Assembly: GCA_914767715.1 (NCBI GenBank)
Contig: OU612066.1
Location: 23,660,283 to 23,724,282 of the forward strand
From: Membranipora membranacea
Taxonomy: Eukaryota; Bryozoa; Gymnolaemata; Cheilostomatida; Membraniporidae
Direction of reading: 5' to 3'
DNA length: 64,000 nt
Position numbers and translations under genes: made by a program. The notes beneath the pieces are model-generated. The model did no database searches. It had not been told where the DNA came from and worked only from the letters and a program-made list of their open reading frames with translations. Positions 19,647 through 30,892 of this stretch are shown piece by piece. The first letter of the stretch is position 1. Every line of letters starts with the position of its first letter.

Positions 19647-21531
19647 ATTAATCTTGATAATGCTGAAAACATGAATGATCCTTGTTTTGACTACATTAAC
19701 CATCAATGTAGTAAATTAATCTTTATTTTTTGTGAAAAATCATCTGTAGATTTTAACACCCTTTGATTTTTACAAAAAATACTATCTTCTGAATAAATGT
19801 GCATTATTATTATCATTTGTGTTTGCTTTATCTGCTGCTGCAAGAGTACTCAACTTTATTCAAAACTTGTCCTTCAGTACTTTTTAAAAACCTGACACAG
19901 TTCATTTGCAAACACTTACATTCAGAAGTTGATGGTCATACAGGCAGTAGTCACATAGCCAAAAGACCATTTGAAGTTGCTCAATCTAAGTTTGACACCT
20001 GTCAACCTGAGTCATCAATCGGATTCATAACTTATGTCCACTAAGCATTCAAAAAGACTTGGGAAATCAACAAGCTAAAAAGACGCTCAGGCCTCGTCTT
20101 CAAAGAGCCTTCTTTATAAGTAAAATGAAACCAATCACATGCTGCTCACTGCCTTCCCATGAGGGCTTCATCCATAATCCTGCAGGCAAGGATGCCCCTT
20201 GTTGTGCTTGCATTTGATTGACTAGTGTTTTGGAATGGACATTTTTCCTTCTGAACATCTTTTTTGATGCAATAAGAAATTTGAAAGACCAGTTTACTCA
20301 AATTAAGTATTATTTGTCAGCATAATCTCTATAGCTTTGACTTATTTGAAGATATTGTCCAACAGCCAAGTCTTTTGTTACGAAGCCAGAGGAAGTTGTA
20401 TCTCTGGCCCTCTAGTAATATTAATCGTTATACTTTATTTCAATTTAAACTGATGAGGCGGCAATATCTATTCCAAGTCAGCAACTAAAGTCTAATCATG
20501 TATGTTGGTTAAAGGCTTTGAGTTTATTAACAAATAAATTTAATTTAATGCATTCTTATCATGGTAGTAAATTGTTTATAGAGATCTCTATTAATTGCCC
20601 ATGGATGTATGTGAATTATTTAGGATATATAATTATGTCAAGACGTATTCATTATATTGCCCTACCAATTATTATATAAAACTCTCTGCCCTTTTTGATG
20701 TCGTATTATTCTACATGGAGGAGCTCTGTTCATGTCAACAGCTGGTTTCTATAATTTCTTCACCAATCACAAATTGTAAGGATTAAAATTAATTTTGTTA
20801 TTTGTGTACTATGTTAATTATAATGGAATATGGTATTTGACTGGTTGCTTATTCTGACAACGAATTTAATTTCATGAATGAACTGGCTTTATCGCATAAG
20901 AGATGTTACAACGTTTTTGATGGCTGAGCTAATTTGATTGCTAGAAACTTCAAAACAGGCTTTTATTATTCTTATAGATATATTACATCCTATTCTTTGG
21001 TTGAAAATAATATTTGATGAGCCCGAAGTGGCTTTTATTGTCACGTCATGATGCGTGTGATTTTTAAAATTTGATGATATAAAGCGAAAATTTGAGCAAC
21101 GATTTGAGACAGATCGAATTATTAAGTGACATACAAATCAATCTTCAGCAGTATAACAAATGTATCAAGATCTGCACTGACCATCAAAGGTAGATAAATT
21201 TGGAGTCATTTTTACATAACGTCAAACATGCTGTCAAAAGTATTGTGATTGAAATTACTTTAAGTTTTTTACTAGGTATGATATCAAGCACTAGATGATA
21301 AAATAGCACGGCAATTACAATTTCATATGTTTGAATTTTCCTTTTCAGCTAGTCAGCTATCTTCCATTCCATCAGATATTAACTCGGCATCATGAAGATG
21401 ATTATTGTGTGTGATAGATGTTGGATGAAATATATTCATGGATAAGGGGAGCATATCCGGCCCTGAGCAAGCATATGGCAATTTATGTATGATTCCTGGA
21501 AACAATCATTCAATTCTATGCCAGCATATAG

Positions 21532-22217
21532 GACATGTTTTTTTAGTGCAAAAGTGATCCTCGTTAAAACGGACGCTGACAGAGAAAGGATAACTGCAGA
21601 GCCAAACGAATTTCATATTTGAAACGACCGAGAGTTGCTCCTGCTTTTGAGGTAAGTTTGAAGCAAATCTATTTTTTAATCCGAGCGAAAAACAAGCATG
21701 AAACCCACCCTTGGTATATTTTTGAATTTTTTAAGTCAGCGTTATTATCCTTCCAGCTTGTCTCAGGATCTTTATATTCTGCAGTTTGAATAAGGTCAAT
21801 GGGGGCTCTAACTGGTCAGAGTTTGATATGATTCCGACAGACTTTGTATTTTTTCACGCTGCCGTATGACATGTTTTTTTAGTGCAAAAGTCAGTCTCGT
21901 TACATGGGACGCTCACAGAGAACGGATAACTGCAGAGCCAAACGGATTTCATATTTGAAACGAGCGAGAGTTGCTCCTGCTTCTGAGGTAAGTTTGAAGC
22001 TAATCTATTTTTTAATCTGAGCGAAAAAAAAAGCATGATACCCACCCTTGGTATATTTTTTTATTTTTTTGTCAGCGTTATTACCCCTCCAGCTTGTCTC
22101 AGGATCTTTATATTCTGCAGTTTGAATAAGGTCAATGGGGGCTCTAACTGGTCAGTGTTTCATATTATTCCGACAGACTTTGTATTATTTCACGCTGCCG
22201 TATGACATGTTTTTTAG
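21532..22217 (+). repeat. Short satellite array, ~2 monomers, after copy C
   Basis: Two ~336-bp monomers of the main satellite family in the same orientation, beginning at the same point of the gene unit as in copy A (after the GCCAGCATAT block). The array ends abruptly in the middle of a monomer at about 22217, where unique sequence starts. Confidence 0.9.
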
Positions 22218-24400
22218 AATCCGGCTCCACATGCAATGATCTCAGTGCCCTAACTTCATATCTAGATAGGGTGAAAGAAAGAGGGCTTACACGGTTTTCA
22301 TCAGTAATAATACATCTTGTAAAAAAATCCAAAACTAAGAATTGCGAAAAAAATTCATCCTCAGCCATTCATATTCGTTGAGCCGACCTCAGCTGTTTCA
22401 GGGGAAACAAATTTGGTCCATAGTCAATATATTATATAATATGTGCCGAAATGTGAGTTGCTGGCAGTCAATGTAACATTGTGTATACCCTAAGAGAGTT
22501 AAGTATTTGCAGCAGGGAAAATTCACAAATAGCTACATTTAAAGCAAGCTAACATTTGCTCTCATTTCTTCATATAGACTCCCACCTCCGCTAGAGGAGT
22601 AATTTACTGCAAATCATCTTTAGACAACTATCCTGAATATTATGTAATATCAAGTTTATCGTCCTATTGTATTTAGAGTGATATATGAATATCTCAAAAA
22701 CTCAATATTCACACCCGTGTATATATATATAATATGTGGTTTTAGATCAGAAGATGATTTGATGGTATTCAGTAGCTAATAAATTATTGCTCCCGCCAGA
22801 AGATGTCAGAAGATTAAACCGTGAGTTACTTCAATACCATTGGACCCCACTTTCAATGATGGGATTACTCTAGTGGAGTAATATTAGTTCAATAGGAAAA
22901 GTTTGCATTTCGAGAAGATGTCTTGAAGTAATAAAATTATGGCTAGCCAACATTTTCTCAACTCCGTCACTTGACATTAACTTCAAGTGGGTGACCTCAC
23001 GTTCAAAGTTTTAAGATACTTGAGTTTTAATGAGCTCATTGGATGGTTGTGACAGGGCTGTCACATCCAATTCTTCAGAAAGGCACCCAAGTGCCTTCGG
23101 AGTTCTCCTCTATTACAAAAATTAAGCGCAGACAACCATTGCAGTACGAACACTCTGCTGAATAACAATAAAAAAAGCATGGCTGTAAATGCTGTTGGCA
23201 AATTCCCACATGATTATAATATTACTTGTATGTCAATTAAAATATTTTCACTCCTGCATTTCCGGTCGCTCCAATCCTAGTAAAATCCAAGTAAAACGAC
23301 GTTGTCTTGTGTTGATGGCTGGAGGGGGAGCAACTCCAAATATATGCAAATTAGATTAAAATTTTTCTTGAGGTAGAGAATGTTTTACTTTTTGTCACCA
23401 TGCTCAGTAAATAACCTAACAAAGAGTCAAGTAGATGCCGAGCACATAGTGCTTGCTTTCCAATCTAGTCAATGCAATGTCACAGTGTATGTTACGTCAT
23501 TATCCCTATAGTTTTATCCAATTTTTCTGCATTTGGATTTGCTTCTGGTGTCACCAGTAAAATGGGAGGAACTTGAAATGTAGGCATTTATCACAGAACT
23601 TGTAATGGCTCTGGATCAAAAAAAGAAGAAGAAATATGTCTTCATCCAACCAACTTAACATTATTGATGGCCAACCACCCAACCAACGCTACTCCATATT
23701 GAAAAGTTTCCCCACTCCTGATTGCTAAAATGAATTATTCTGAGCCATGATCTTTGCGTCATATTGTGTACTCTGATCTAAACTTCAACAGTGCCTCTGT
23801 TAGAAGGGAAGGGAGGGGATTAGGGGGGGGGGGGGGTTTGTATGACACCTTAAGCTTTTGAACAAACCATTGGAGTGAGCATTTGCTAATGTTGTTTCAC
23901 CTTTGGCCTGACACTGAGCTTATATATATTATATCTGCTTTCGCTTTGCATACTTCTGTGATAGAATGGTACTTCAAAAAGTGCTGTTTTGATGTGGCTG
24001 CGTGGGCCTACATACATCTCAATTCGGAGTTTAGTGGACAGTCATAGCTTCATCATATTCTATAGACGGCATACAATAGATAGCTGTCAGGAGGTCATTT
24101 CTCACAGATATACTCATATATGGTGTCCCAAACTCAACACATAATATTTTTTCTACAACAATCTTACTGTTGTTTTGACTTCACATCATGAAATTTCTAC
24201 ATGCAAGATTTTTTTTACAGTGTTACTATTTGGAGGAGTGAACGTAGAATGGGGACAGTGACTCAGAAGATATACGACAGAGCATCATACTCAGCAGATT
24301 TCTCACACCTTGTCACCCACCACCAATAACTCCAGCTTCAAAGAAGCACACTCTGCTGATGCTCTCTTTGTTACACCAGGGACAAATACCCCCCCCCCCC
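22218..24400. other. Unique sequence, no recognised gene
   Basis: A minus-strand frame from 22368 starts MAEDEFFSQFLVLDFFTRC and stays open across the junction into the satellite (to 22165). Its first ~51 residues come from unique DNA and look protein-like, but no family is recognised and the remainder is satellite-derived. Short TA repeats lie near 22715-22733. Homopolymers are 14 G at 23823-23836 and 13 C at 24389-24401. Nothing else is supported. Confidence 0.35.
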
Positions 24401-26229
24401 CACCCATGGTATGTATGGGCTTGAATGATCACCAATGCTTAATCTATCAATATTTTGGGAGTCACCAGCAAAATTATTATGTCAAACAATGGAATCCTCT
24501 GATTCATGATTGTTGCTACATCACTTAAACGCGTATTATATATAGTTTTTTTTGGTGATGGGTTGCGGAAAATATCGAATATACCAAATATATCAAATTG
24601 AGGATACTTTAGCCAGCGACACGTTGACACCCTCCCCCTGATTTAGCCACAATCTCTCTGAAAGTATGACAGGGTGATTGATATACATTTTTCTTTTTTT
24701 CAGACTATAATTGAGACTCATGGTGGTATAGAGCGGACACCAGCCATGACACATCAAATGTGCACCATAAGCACCTCCTCCGATAGTGAACTGTCACAAA
24801 AGTCACACTCTTATATCTGCGCAGCACTATGTTGTCACTGCACACTGTTGAATCGATAGATCAAAAAGTAGTGCCACATAAACTTCCCCCATATGATAAT
24901 TGATAGGGATGGGCACATGCTCTCATTTCATCAGTTTCAAGCTGTTCAGTGTTCACATTTGTATTGATATATCAATTGACTTTAGGGCATTTCTTGCGCC
25001 TACTGGTATTTCCTTATCCTGTTGACAATCGCAATAGGCCTTCTGGGTTGTTGATTGTGAATGCCAATGTTTTGTGGGTTAACATATGCGAAGAATAACA
25101 TCTAAACTTTTTAGTATTTTCTTCTGATTCAATTTTTTTTGGACAGTTTATTGTTCTCACCTCGTCGATTATTCATAATTTTTCATTCCAATGCTTTGCA
25201 TCCTATTCAGGTATCAGTGAACTTTAGTTCAATGTAGGTATTCCTACTGTGGATTAACATGTATATCAGTTATATTCAAGAGTACGATGAGTACGACTTG
25301 TTTTTTTAAGTAAACAGTTTTCAATTCATTTCATAAACATGATCAAAAGGTTCATCACTCGGCAAATAGGCTGAGCACTAGGTTCATGTTGATGCACTGA
25401 TCTTACATCTTGTCATATATCATTAGATGATACATTTGGTTGTCGGTTGTCACTGAACTGTGTGGGTGAGTCCGGTTGAGGTTGGTGAGAGGGTCGGTCT
25501 ACCTCTGTGTGTCCGAAACAAGAAGTGTCATTTGTATAGCGCACACATACATATTGAGGTTTGATCACAGAATTGTTTCTCGGGCATTGTGTTTAGCAAT
25601 GGCAGGCAAATTTACAAGTCGGTTTATCCCTGTGTTAAGCTTCTTATGGCTCATAGAGGGTTGCAGTTAGGTGGGAATCGGTGCTGCTAGTACATGTTTT
25701 TTGGTTAGTGGGGTCCAAGACTACTTTAGGGTTAGTAGTTAGTACAAGGCAGCTTAATAATTTTTAGAAATTAGTACAAAGCAGCTTACCAATTGATAGA
25801 GGATTATAGTACGATGGCACTGCTTGCATAAACTTTGCTAATATTGAACCCTCCTTGCTATAAACATCACCATGGTAGTATCATTGCTCATATAAAGTTA
25901 GTTATTTTTTTATTTCTCATCTAAACAAAATTCCCTGTCCAGTGGTACAAATTATGGCTCTGTAAGACCTGTGTGAGAGTATTTGTGTTCAGATATATAC
26001 AAAATAAGTCTATTTGTACACTTTTTTGTGTGTTTCAATACCTCATCAATCATTTCTGTTATTGCTGGGTGGTTAAAAGTTATATAGATAGATCAGGAAT
26101 CTTGTTTAGAAGAAGTTTATATTTAAACTTTCCTTCTACACCCTCTAGATTTTAAGATATATCAATTTTTACAACCCCCATTCATTTTTAGGAATTTCAA
26201 CAAGAATAGCTAACCAGAGGGATTATATA
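24401..26229. other. Unique sequence, no recognised gene
   Basis: Only short frames (60-64 codons at 24674, 25476 and 25973) with no conserved content, signal peptide or splice support. Confidence 0.4.
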
Positions 26230-26234
26230 GATGA

Positions 26235-26390
26235 CACACTAAGGGTTAATCTACGCTCCTTGGGATTTTTTAGCGTGGATGGCTTTCATTATCTGTTTCT
26301 TGGCTGAAGATGTTCTGGGCATGGAGTGCAAGCTCAGAATTTTATGGAATGTGGGTAGAGAGAAGCAAGGGTAAATCAAACCAAGGAGTT
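26235..26390 (+). repeat. Diverged dispersed repeat, copy 1
   Basis: Contains the blocks TTAATCTACG, TCCTTGGGATTTTT and GTGGGTAGAGAG, which recur in the same order on the minus strand at about 28340-28190. The copies are strongly diverged. It is probably an old transposon fragment of unknown class. Confidence 0.5.
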
Positions 26391-27376
26391 ACAGCTTCCC
26401 CTGTTACTTCTTGATCAAACAGACCTATAGTTCAATGACACAATAGAACTCGTTTGTATGGAATGTCTGGTGGTCACTGTAAATTCTTAATATATCAATG
26501 CAGGCGATAATATTAAGCTGATAGCTTTGAAAGATTATCTGCTACAAGGCTGTCCAGGCAATTATTTATCGCTCTAAATCTTAACTGATGTAATGGCCCT
26601 ACAAGTCCCTAATCTGGCAACCCAGCCGCCTGTCTAAGCTACCGGTCTCATATATAACAGAATAAATACCAGTGTGGGTATTCCTTTGGCAGGAATTTGT
26701 TGAAATGATTGGAACAAGGAGTAAAAGAACTCTTTGATTGGAACTCCAGACTATAGCTTCATTGTGGAAATCCTGTCGTAATGGTCGAAACTTCTAGGAA
26801 ATGTATCTGGTAGACGACATGGAACTGATGCATCGATGTCGTTTCGCCCGATACTACCCACATCGCTCAATTACATGCATTTGATTTGAAATGAAATGTT
26901 AAAAAAATTAAACCTTTTTAGTTGAAAATTGTATTAATCTGGAGTAGGTTGGTGAAATCAGTCTTGATATTCATTGATAAACCTTTAGGTTGAAAGAACT
27001 TTCAACAAACCAAACTTTTCAATGCATGCATGCAATGGCTACAATGTACAGTTTAATCTGCCTGATCACTTTCAATGAGATTAGCTTATTGAATTGAACA
27101 AGATGCTCAGTGTCTATTTGCCAATTGTTTACCTTTTACTTGACATCAACATCTTAGCCAAGCAGCTGTGTTCAAGCATAATTGGATGAATTGTTTTTAT
27201 CCAAGTTGTTTACCCATGAAGTCATAATCAAGATAAGGCAGTCAGAATGTTAATTTTGTTGACATTGGCATTCATAGGCAACCTGCACAGAACTTAAAAG
27301 GTACCAGTAGATTTAAAAATGGTTAACCCTTTGGGTAAACACACAGATTATCGTTATGAGCTAGCAGCAGATTATC
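26391..27376. other. Unique sequence, no recognised gene
   Basis: AT-rich sequence between the diverged dispersed repeat and the 21-bp hairpin. Nothing is recognised in it. Confidence 0.4.
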
Positions 27377-27426
27377 AAGAGCTGAGCCAGATACAACCAC
27401 TGTATGTTGTATCTGGCTCAGCTCTT
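27377..27426. repeat. Perfect 21-bp hairpin
   Basis: The arm at 27377-27397 (AAGAGCTGAGCCAGATACAA then C) and its exact complement at 27406-27426 flank an eight-base loop CACTGTAT. The surrounding bases contain a short direct echo, AGCAGCAGAttATCAA and AGCAGCAGAAAATCAA. It may be a foldback footprint or a structured RNA stem. The loop and stem length are shorter than a typical pre-miRNA. Confidence 0.75.
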
Positions 27427-28186
27427 GTAGTTGACCAAGTAGCAGCAGAAAATCAATGAAACATTGTTGCAAATACTGGATAATAAGGGGCCAAGAGATT
27501 TTTTTGCTAAGCAATCTCATTCTTGTCATAGTTACTCTGTACTATGATGAGCATGGAAGCAGAGTTTGGTGAAATAATTTGATGAAAATATACGAATGGA
27601 ATTTGGTCAACCATCTAGTATTTTTCATAAAAGGTTTTAACTTCCCGCCCCCTCACTCTTCTGTGAAAGAATGATCATGATTGTACTTTCACCAAAACAA
27701 CCAACATTGTAAACATGTACATTCGCAAAATTAAAAACTCATCGCATTCATTATCAGCAGCAAAAGACAGGAAGTTAGGTCAGCTTACGATGACATCCTG
27801 TCTCTCTAATTCCACAAGTGTGTCATGACGACTTGTTACAAGTGCAATGGAATGTGTGTGAAGGATTAACTACCAGCGACAATTAATTCGATAATTAAAA
27901 ATGTTGACAAGGAATATTGAGGTAATTAAGTCATTATGCCTGTTAAAGGCTAACCTCCCTGCTTGTGGCACACAAGCTGACAGCTTAAATTGTATTACTG
28001 TAAACGTTGTTGTCACTAGCCTAACATTTAAATACTATCTGTACTAGTGCCAACACTTGCTAGGGAACTACCATCCAAGAGTGAGAGAGAAAAATGCCAC
28101 AATTGCTTCCTGTACACCATATAACTGAGATGGCTGGGAATGATGAAGTTTAACATCAAGAGCTCCTTTGTAGACAGGTAATGAAT
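27427..28186. other. Unique sequence, no recognised gene
   Basis: AT-rich sequence downstream of the hairpin. No recognisable motif, splice structure or gene is seen. Confidence 0.4.
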
Positions 28187-28345
28187 ATATACCAGGCTTA
28201 CAATAGATTTACCTTTGCCTCTCTCTACCCACAAACCATAGCATTCAGAGCTAAATCCTTGCTCAGAGCCATTCAATCTCAAAAATCCCAAGGATCGTAG
28301 ATTAAGACTATGCCAATAATCAGTATTAATACTGCATGCTTTGAC
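28187..28345 (-). repeat. Diverged dispersed repeat, copy 2
   Basis: Inverted partner of 26235-26390, sharing the TAATCTACG, CCTTGGGATTTTT and GTGGGTAGAGAG blocks on the minus strand. A 112-codon minus-strand frame (28366-28028) runs through it. Because its middle overlaps the repeat and no protein family is recognisable, I do not treat it as a gene. Confidence 0.5.
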
Positions 28346-29068
28346 ACCAAGTATGTTTTCTAGCATCAGTCAGCATATTTTTGGTAGTTCTGTGAAGGAT
28401 ATGGCCTCATTCGCATATCACTTCTCTCAACTTAGGCATGTAGGGCGATTAATACAAAGTAGATCCTCGCGCAACTGGTGAGCGATGTTGTACTTTTTTA
28501 TTAGTAGCAAAGTTTTGTGATAATTCTGCTAGCATAATTTAGCTGATGTATTCTATTTATGCAGTTGCTGCCTACATTCTCAAATTGCACAAGATATAGC
28601 TTAGGGTAGGCCTACAGCACAACAAAGAAGAGTTGGACATAGGTATTTTGTCGGCTCATCATACTCAATACTAAGAGTTTTCTGTGCTTACAAAAAATGT
28701 GATGAGGACAATTCGAATGGAATGCTTTCGAGTTCCATCATGATGAAACGAAAAGAAAAGATTTGCCCCAGCATGAATTTGAAACTGAGCCTTCCGCGAC
28801 ATAGAATTTGATGCTATCTACCTTGCTCAGCAACATCTAATCATTGTAGCAGCTAACTTGCCTGGTCATCTAAATACAAACTCATTGAATACAATGTCAA
28901 TCCAATTATATAATATTGACTAGAACTGTAAAGGATTATACTATAACAATACAATAGCAATAATGAATGTAGTGTATTTGGCAGGGAGGGTTAATTATAC
29001 AATAATGTTGCTGTTTGGGTAATGATATATGGGGCATGAAACTCAGTGTATGTCAATAATTGCTTATT
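28346..29068. other. Unique sequence, no recognised gene
   Basis: AT-rich sequence with no frame, motif or repeat that I recognise. Confidence 0.4.
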
Positions 29069-30436
29069 ATGCCAGCTACAAAAGAAGCTTTCTCTAAATC
29101 ATCACAAATCAGTAAAATAATGTGTAGGCACATTTTCTTTTGAGCAGCAGCATGGCTTCGAATGGTCTGACACCACAAATTTTTATATCATTGGATTGCT
29201 CATCTTCTGAGGAACACAGTGGTTATTTTCTTTAGTAAACAAGGAAAATATCTACCAAAATATCGAAAGCTTTATGGAAAACAGTTAAAAAATTATATTA
29301 ATTGCTGCCCTGCTGCCGGCTTATGTATGAAATTATTCCACTTTCATGGGGGGCAAAGAAATACACAGTTTGTGAGTGTGTCCTGAAAATATGAGGTCTG
29401 TAGCTCAATATTTGCTTATGCCAGCTACAAAAGAAGCTTTTTCTAAAGCATCACAAATCAGTAAAATAATGTGTAGCCAAATTATCTTTTGAGCAGCAGC
29501 ATAACTTCTTAAGGTCTGACTGCACAAGTTTTTATATCATTGGATTGCTCATCTCCCGAGGAACATAGTGTTAATTTTTTTAGTAAAAAAGGAAAACATC
29601 TGCCAACATTTCGAGAGCTTTAGTGAAAACAGTTTAAAAATGATAAAATTGCTGCCCTGCTGCCAGCATATGTATGCAACTACGCCATTTTCATGGCAAG
29701 CATTTTTTGAGTATGATCTGAAAATCTGAGGTCTGTAGCTCGACAACTTATTTTGTTTGCAACAAAAAAGGATTCCTCTTTACAATCATTATGATTTATA
29801 GCCATATTGAGAGTATAAAAAAATTGGCACCGACTCGAACACAGAGCTCTGTGTTGACGAAATAGAGAATTATCCACTGAGCTACACAGACATGTTGAAT
29901 CAAATTAAGAGTGTCTGGCTTAAATTTAGTGGAGCTTGAATGATGTATCACAATAATTACATTACATTACTGATGATGAATACACACACAATCAGCATAT
30001 TTGTGCACAGCTAAATCATCGCAAATCAATAAAATAATGTAGAACCACATTTTCTTTTGAGCAGCGGCATGGCTTCAAATGGTCTGACACCACAAACTTT
30101 TATATCATTGGATTGCTCAACTTCTGAGGAACATATTGGTTATTTTCTTTAGTAAACAAGGAAAATATCTACCAACATATCGAAAGCTTTACGGAAAACG
30201 GTTAAAAAATGATATAAATTGCTGCCCTGCTGCCGGCTTATGTATGCAATTATTCCACTTTTATGGGGGGGGGGGCAAAGAAATAAACAGTTTGTGAGAG
30301 TGTCCTGAAAATTTGAGGTCTGTAGCTTGATAACTTTTTATGCCAGCCACAAAAGAAGTTTTTCGCTTTATAATGATTTTTGGCCTTTTCGAGATGTGGA
30401 GATAACTCGGGTTCACAAAATTACCTTATATGCCCT
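29069..30436 (-). mobile_element. Cluster of SINE-like repeats (three ~349-bp related segments)
   Basis: The segment starting ATGCCAGCTACAAAAGAAGC occurs at 29069 and again at 29418. A third copy of its body starts at about 30010, and the start of another lies at about 30344. Shared inner blocks include TTTTGAGCAGC, ATATCATTGGATTGCTCA and GCTGCCCTGCTGCC. Between copies two and three, on the minus strand, is a tRNA-like head: A box TAGCTCAGTGGATAA at 29884-29870 and B box GTTCGAGTCGG at 29840-29830. This suggests a tRNA-derived SINE whose body has been tandemly duplicated. The last copy joins the satellite array at 30437. Confidence 0.6.
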
Positions 30437-30892
30437 GAGTATGAATTTTTTAAGTCAGCGCTATTACCCCTCCAGCTTGTCTAAGGATCTTTATATTCTG
30501 CAGTTTGAATAAGGTCAATGGGGGCTCTAACTGGTCAGCGTTTCATATTATTCCGACAGACTTTGTATTATTTCACGCTGCCGTATGACATGTTTTTTTA
30601 GTACAAAAGTCAGCCTCGTTAAATCGGACGCTGACAGAGAACGGATAACTGCAGAGCCAAACGGATTTCATATTTGAAACAAGCGAGAGTTGCTTCTGCT
30701 TCTGAGGTAAGTTTGAAGCAAATCTATTTTTTAATCCGAGCGAAAAGAAAAGCATGATACCCACCCTTGGTATAATTTTGAATTTTTTAAGTCAGCGTTA
30801 TTACCCCTCCAGCTTGTCTCAGGATCTTTATATTCTGCAGTTTGAATAAGGTCAATGGGGGCTCTAACTGGTCAGTGTTTCATATTATTCCG

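Larger units (their letters stand above)
18288..21531 (+). repeat. Duplicon copy C (full gene unit)
   Basis: The most complete copy. Positions 18288-20555 align to the reverse complement of duplicon B (10890-13095), and 19925-21531 align to copy A (1-1640). It contains a single palindrome arm (18321-18448, with a ~21-base insertion), the 13-bp repeat, the complete gene C and the 3' flank, including a segment (about 20940-21270) related to the foldback element. It runs directly into satellite monomers at 21532. Confidence 0.88.

Noticed and set aside
28028-28366. 112-codon minus-strand frame as a gene
   Set aside because: It overlaps a diverged dispersed repeat and shows no recognisable family.
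29830-29893. Functional tRNA gene on the minus strand
   Set aside because: A and B boxes are present but no complete cloverleaf can be formed; it sits within repeated SINE-like sequence.
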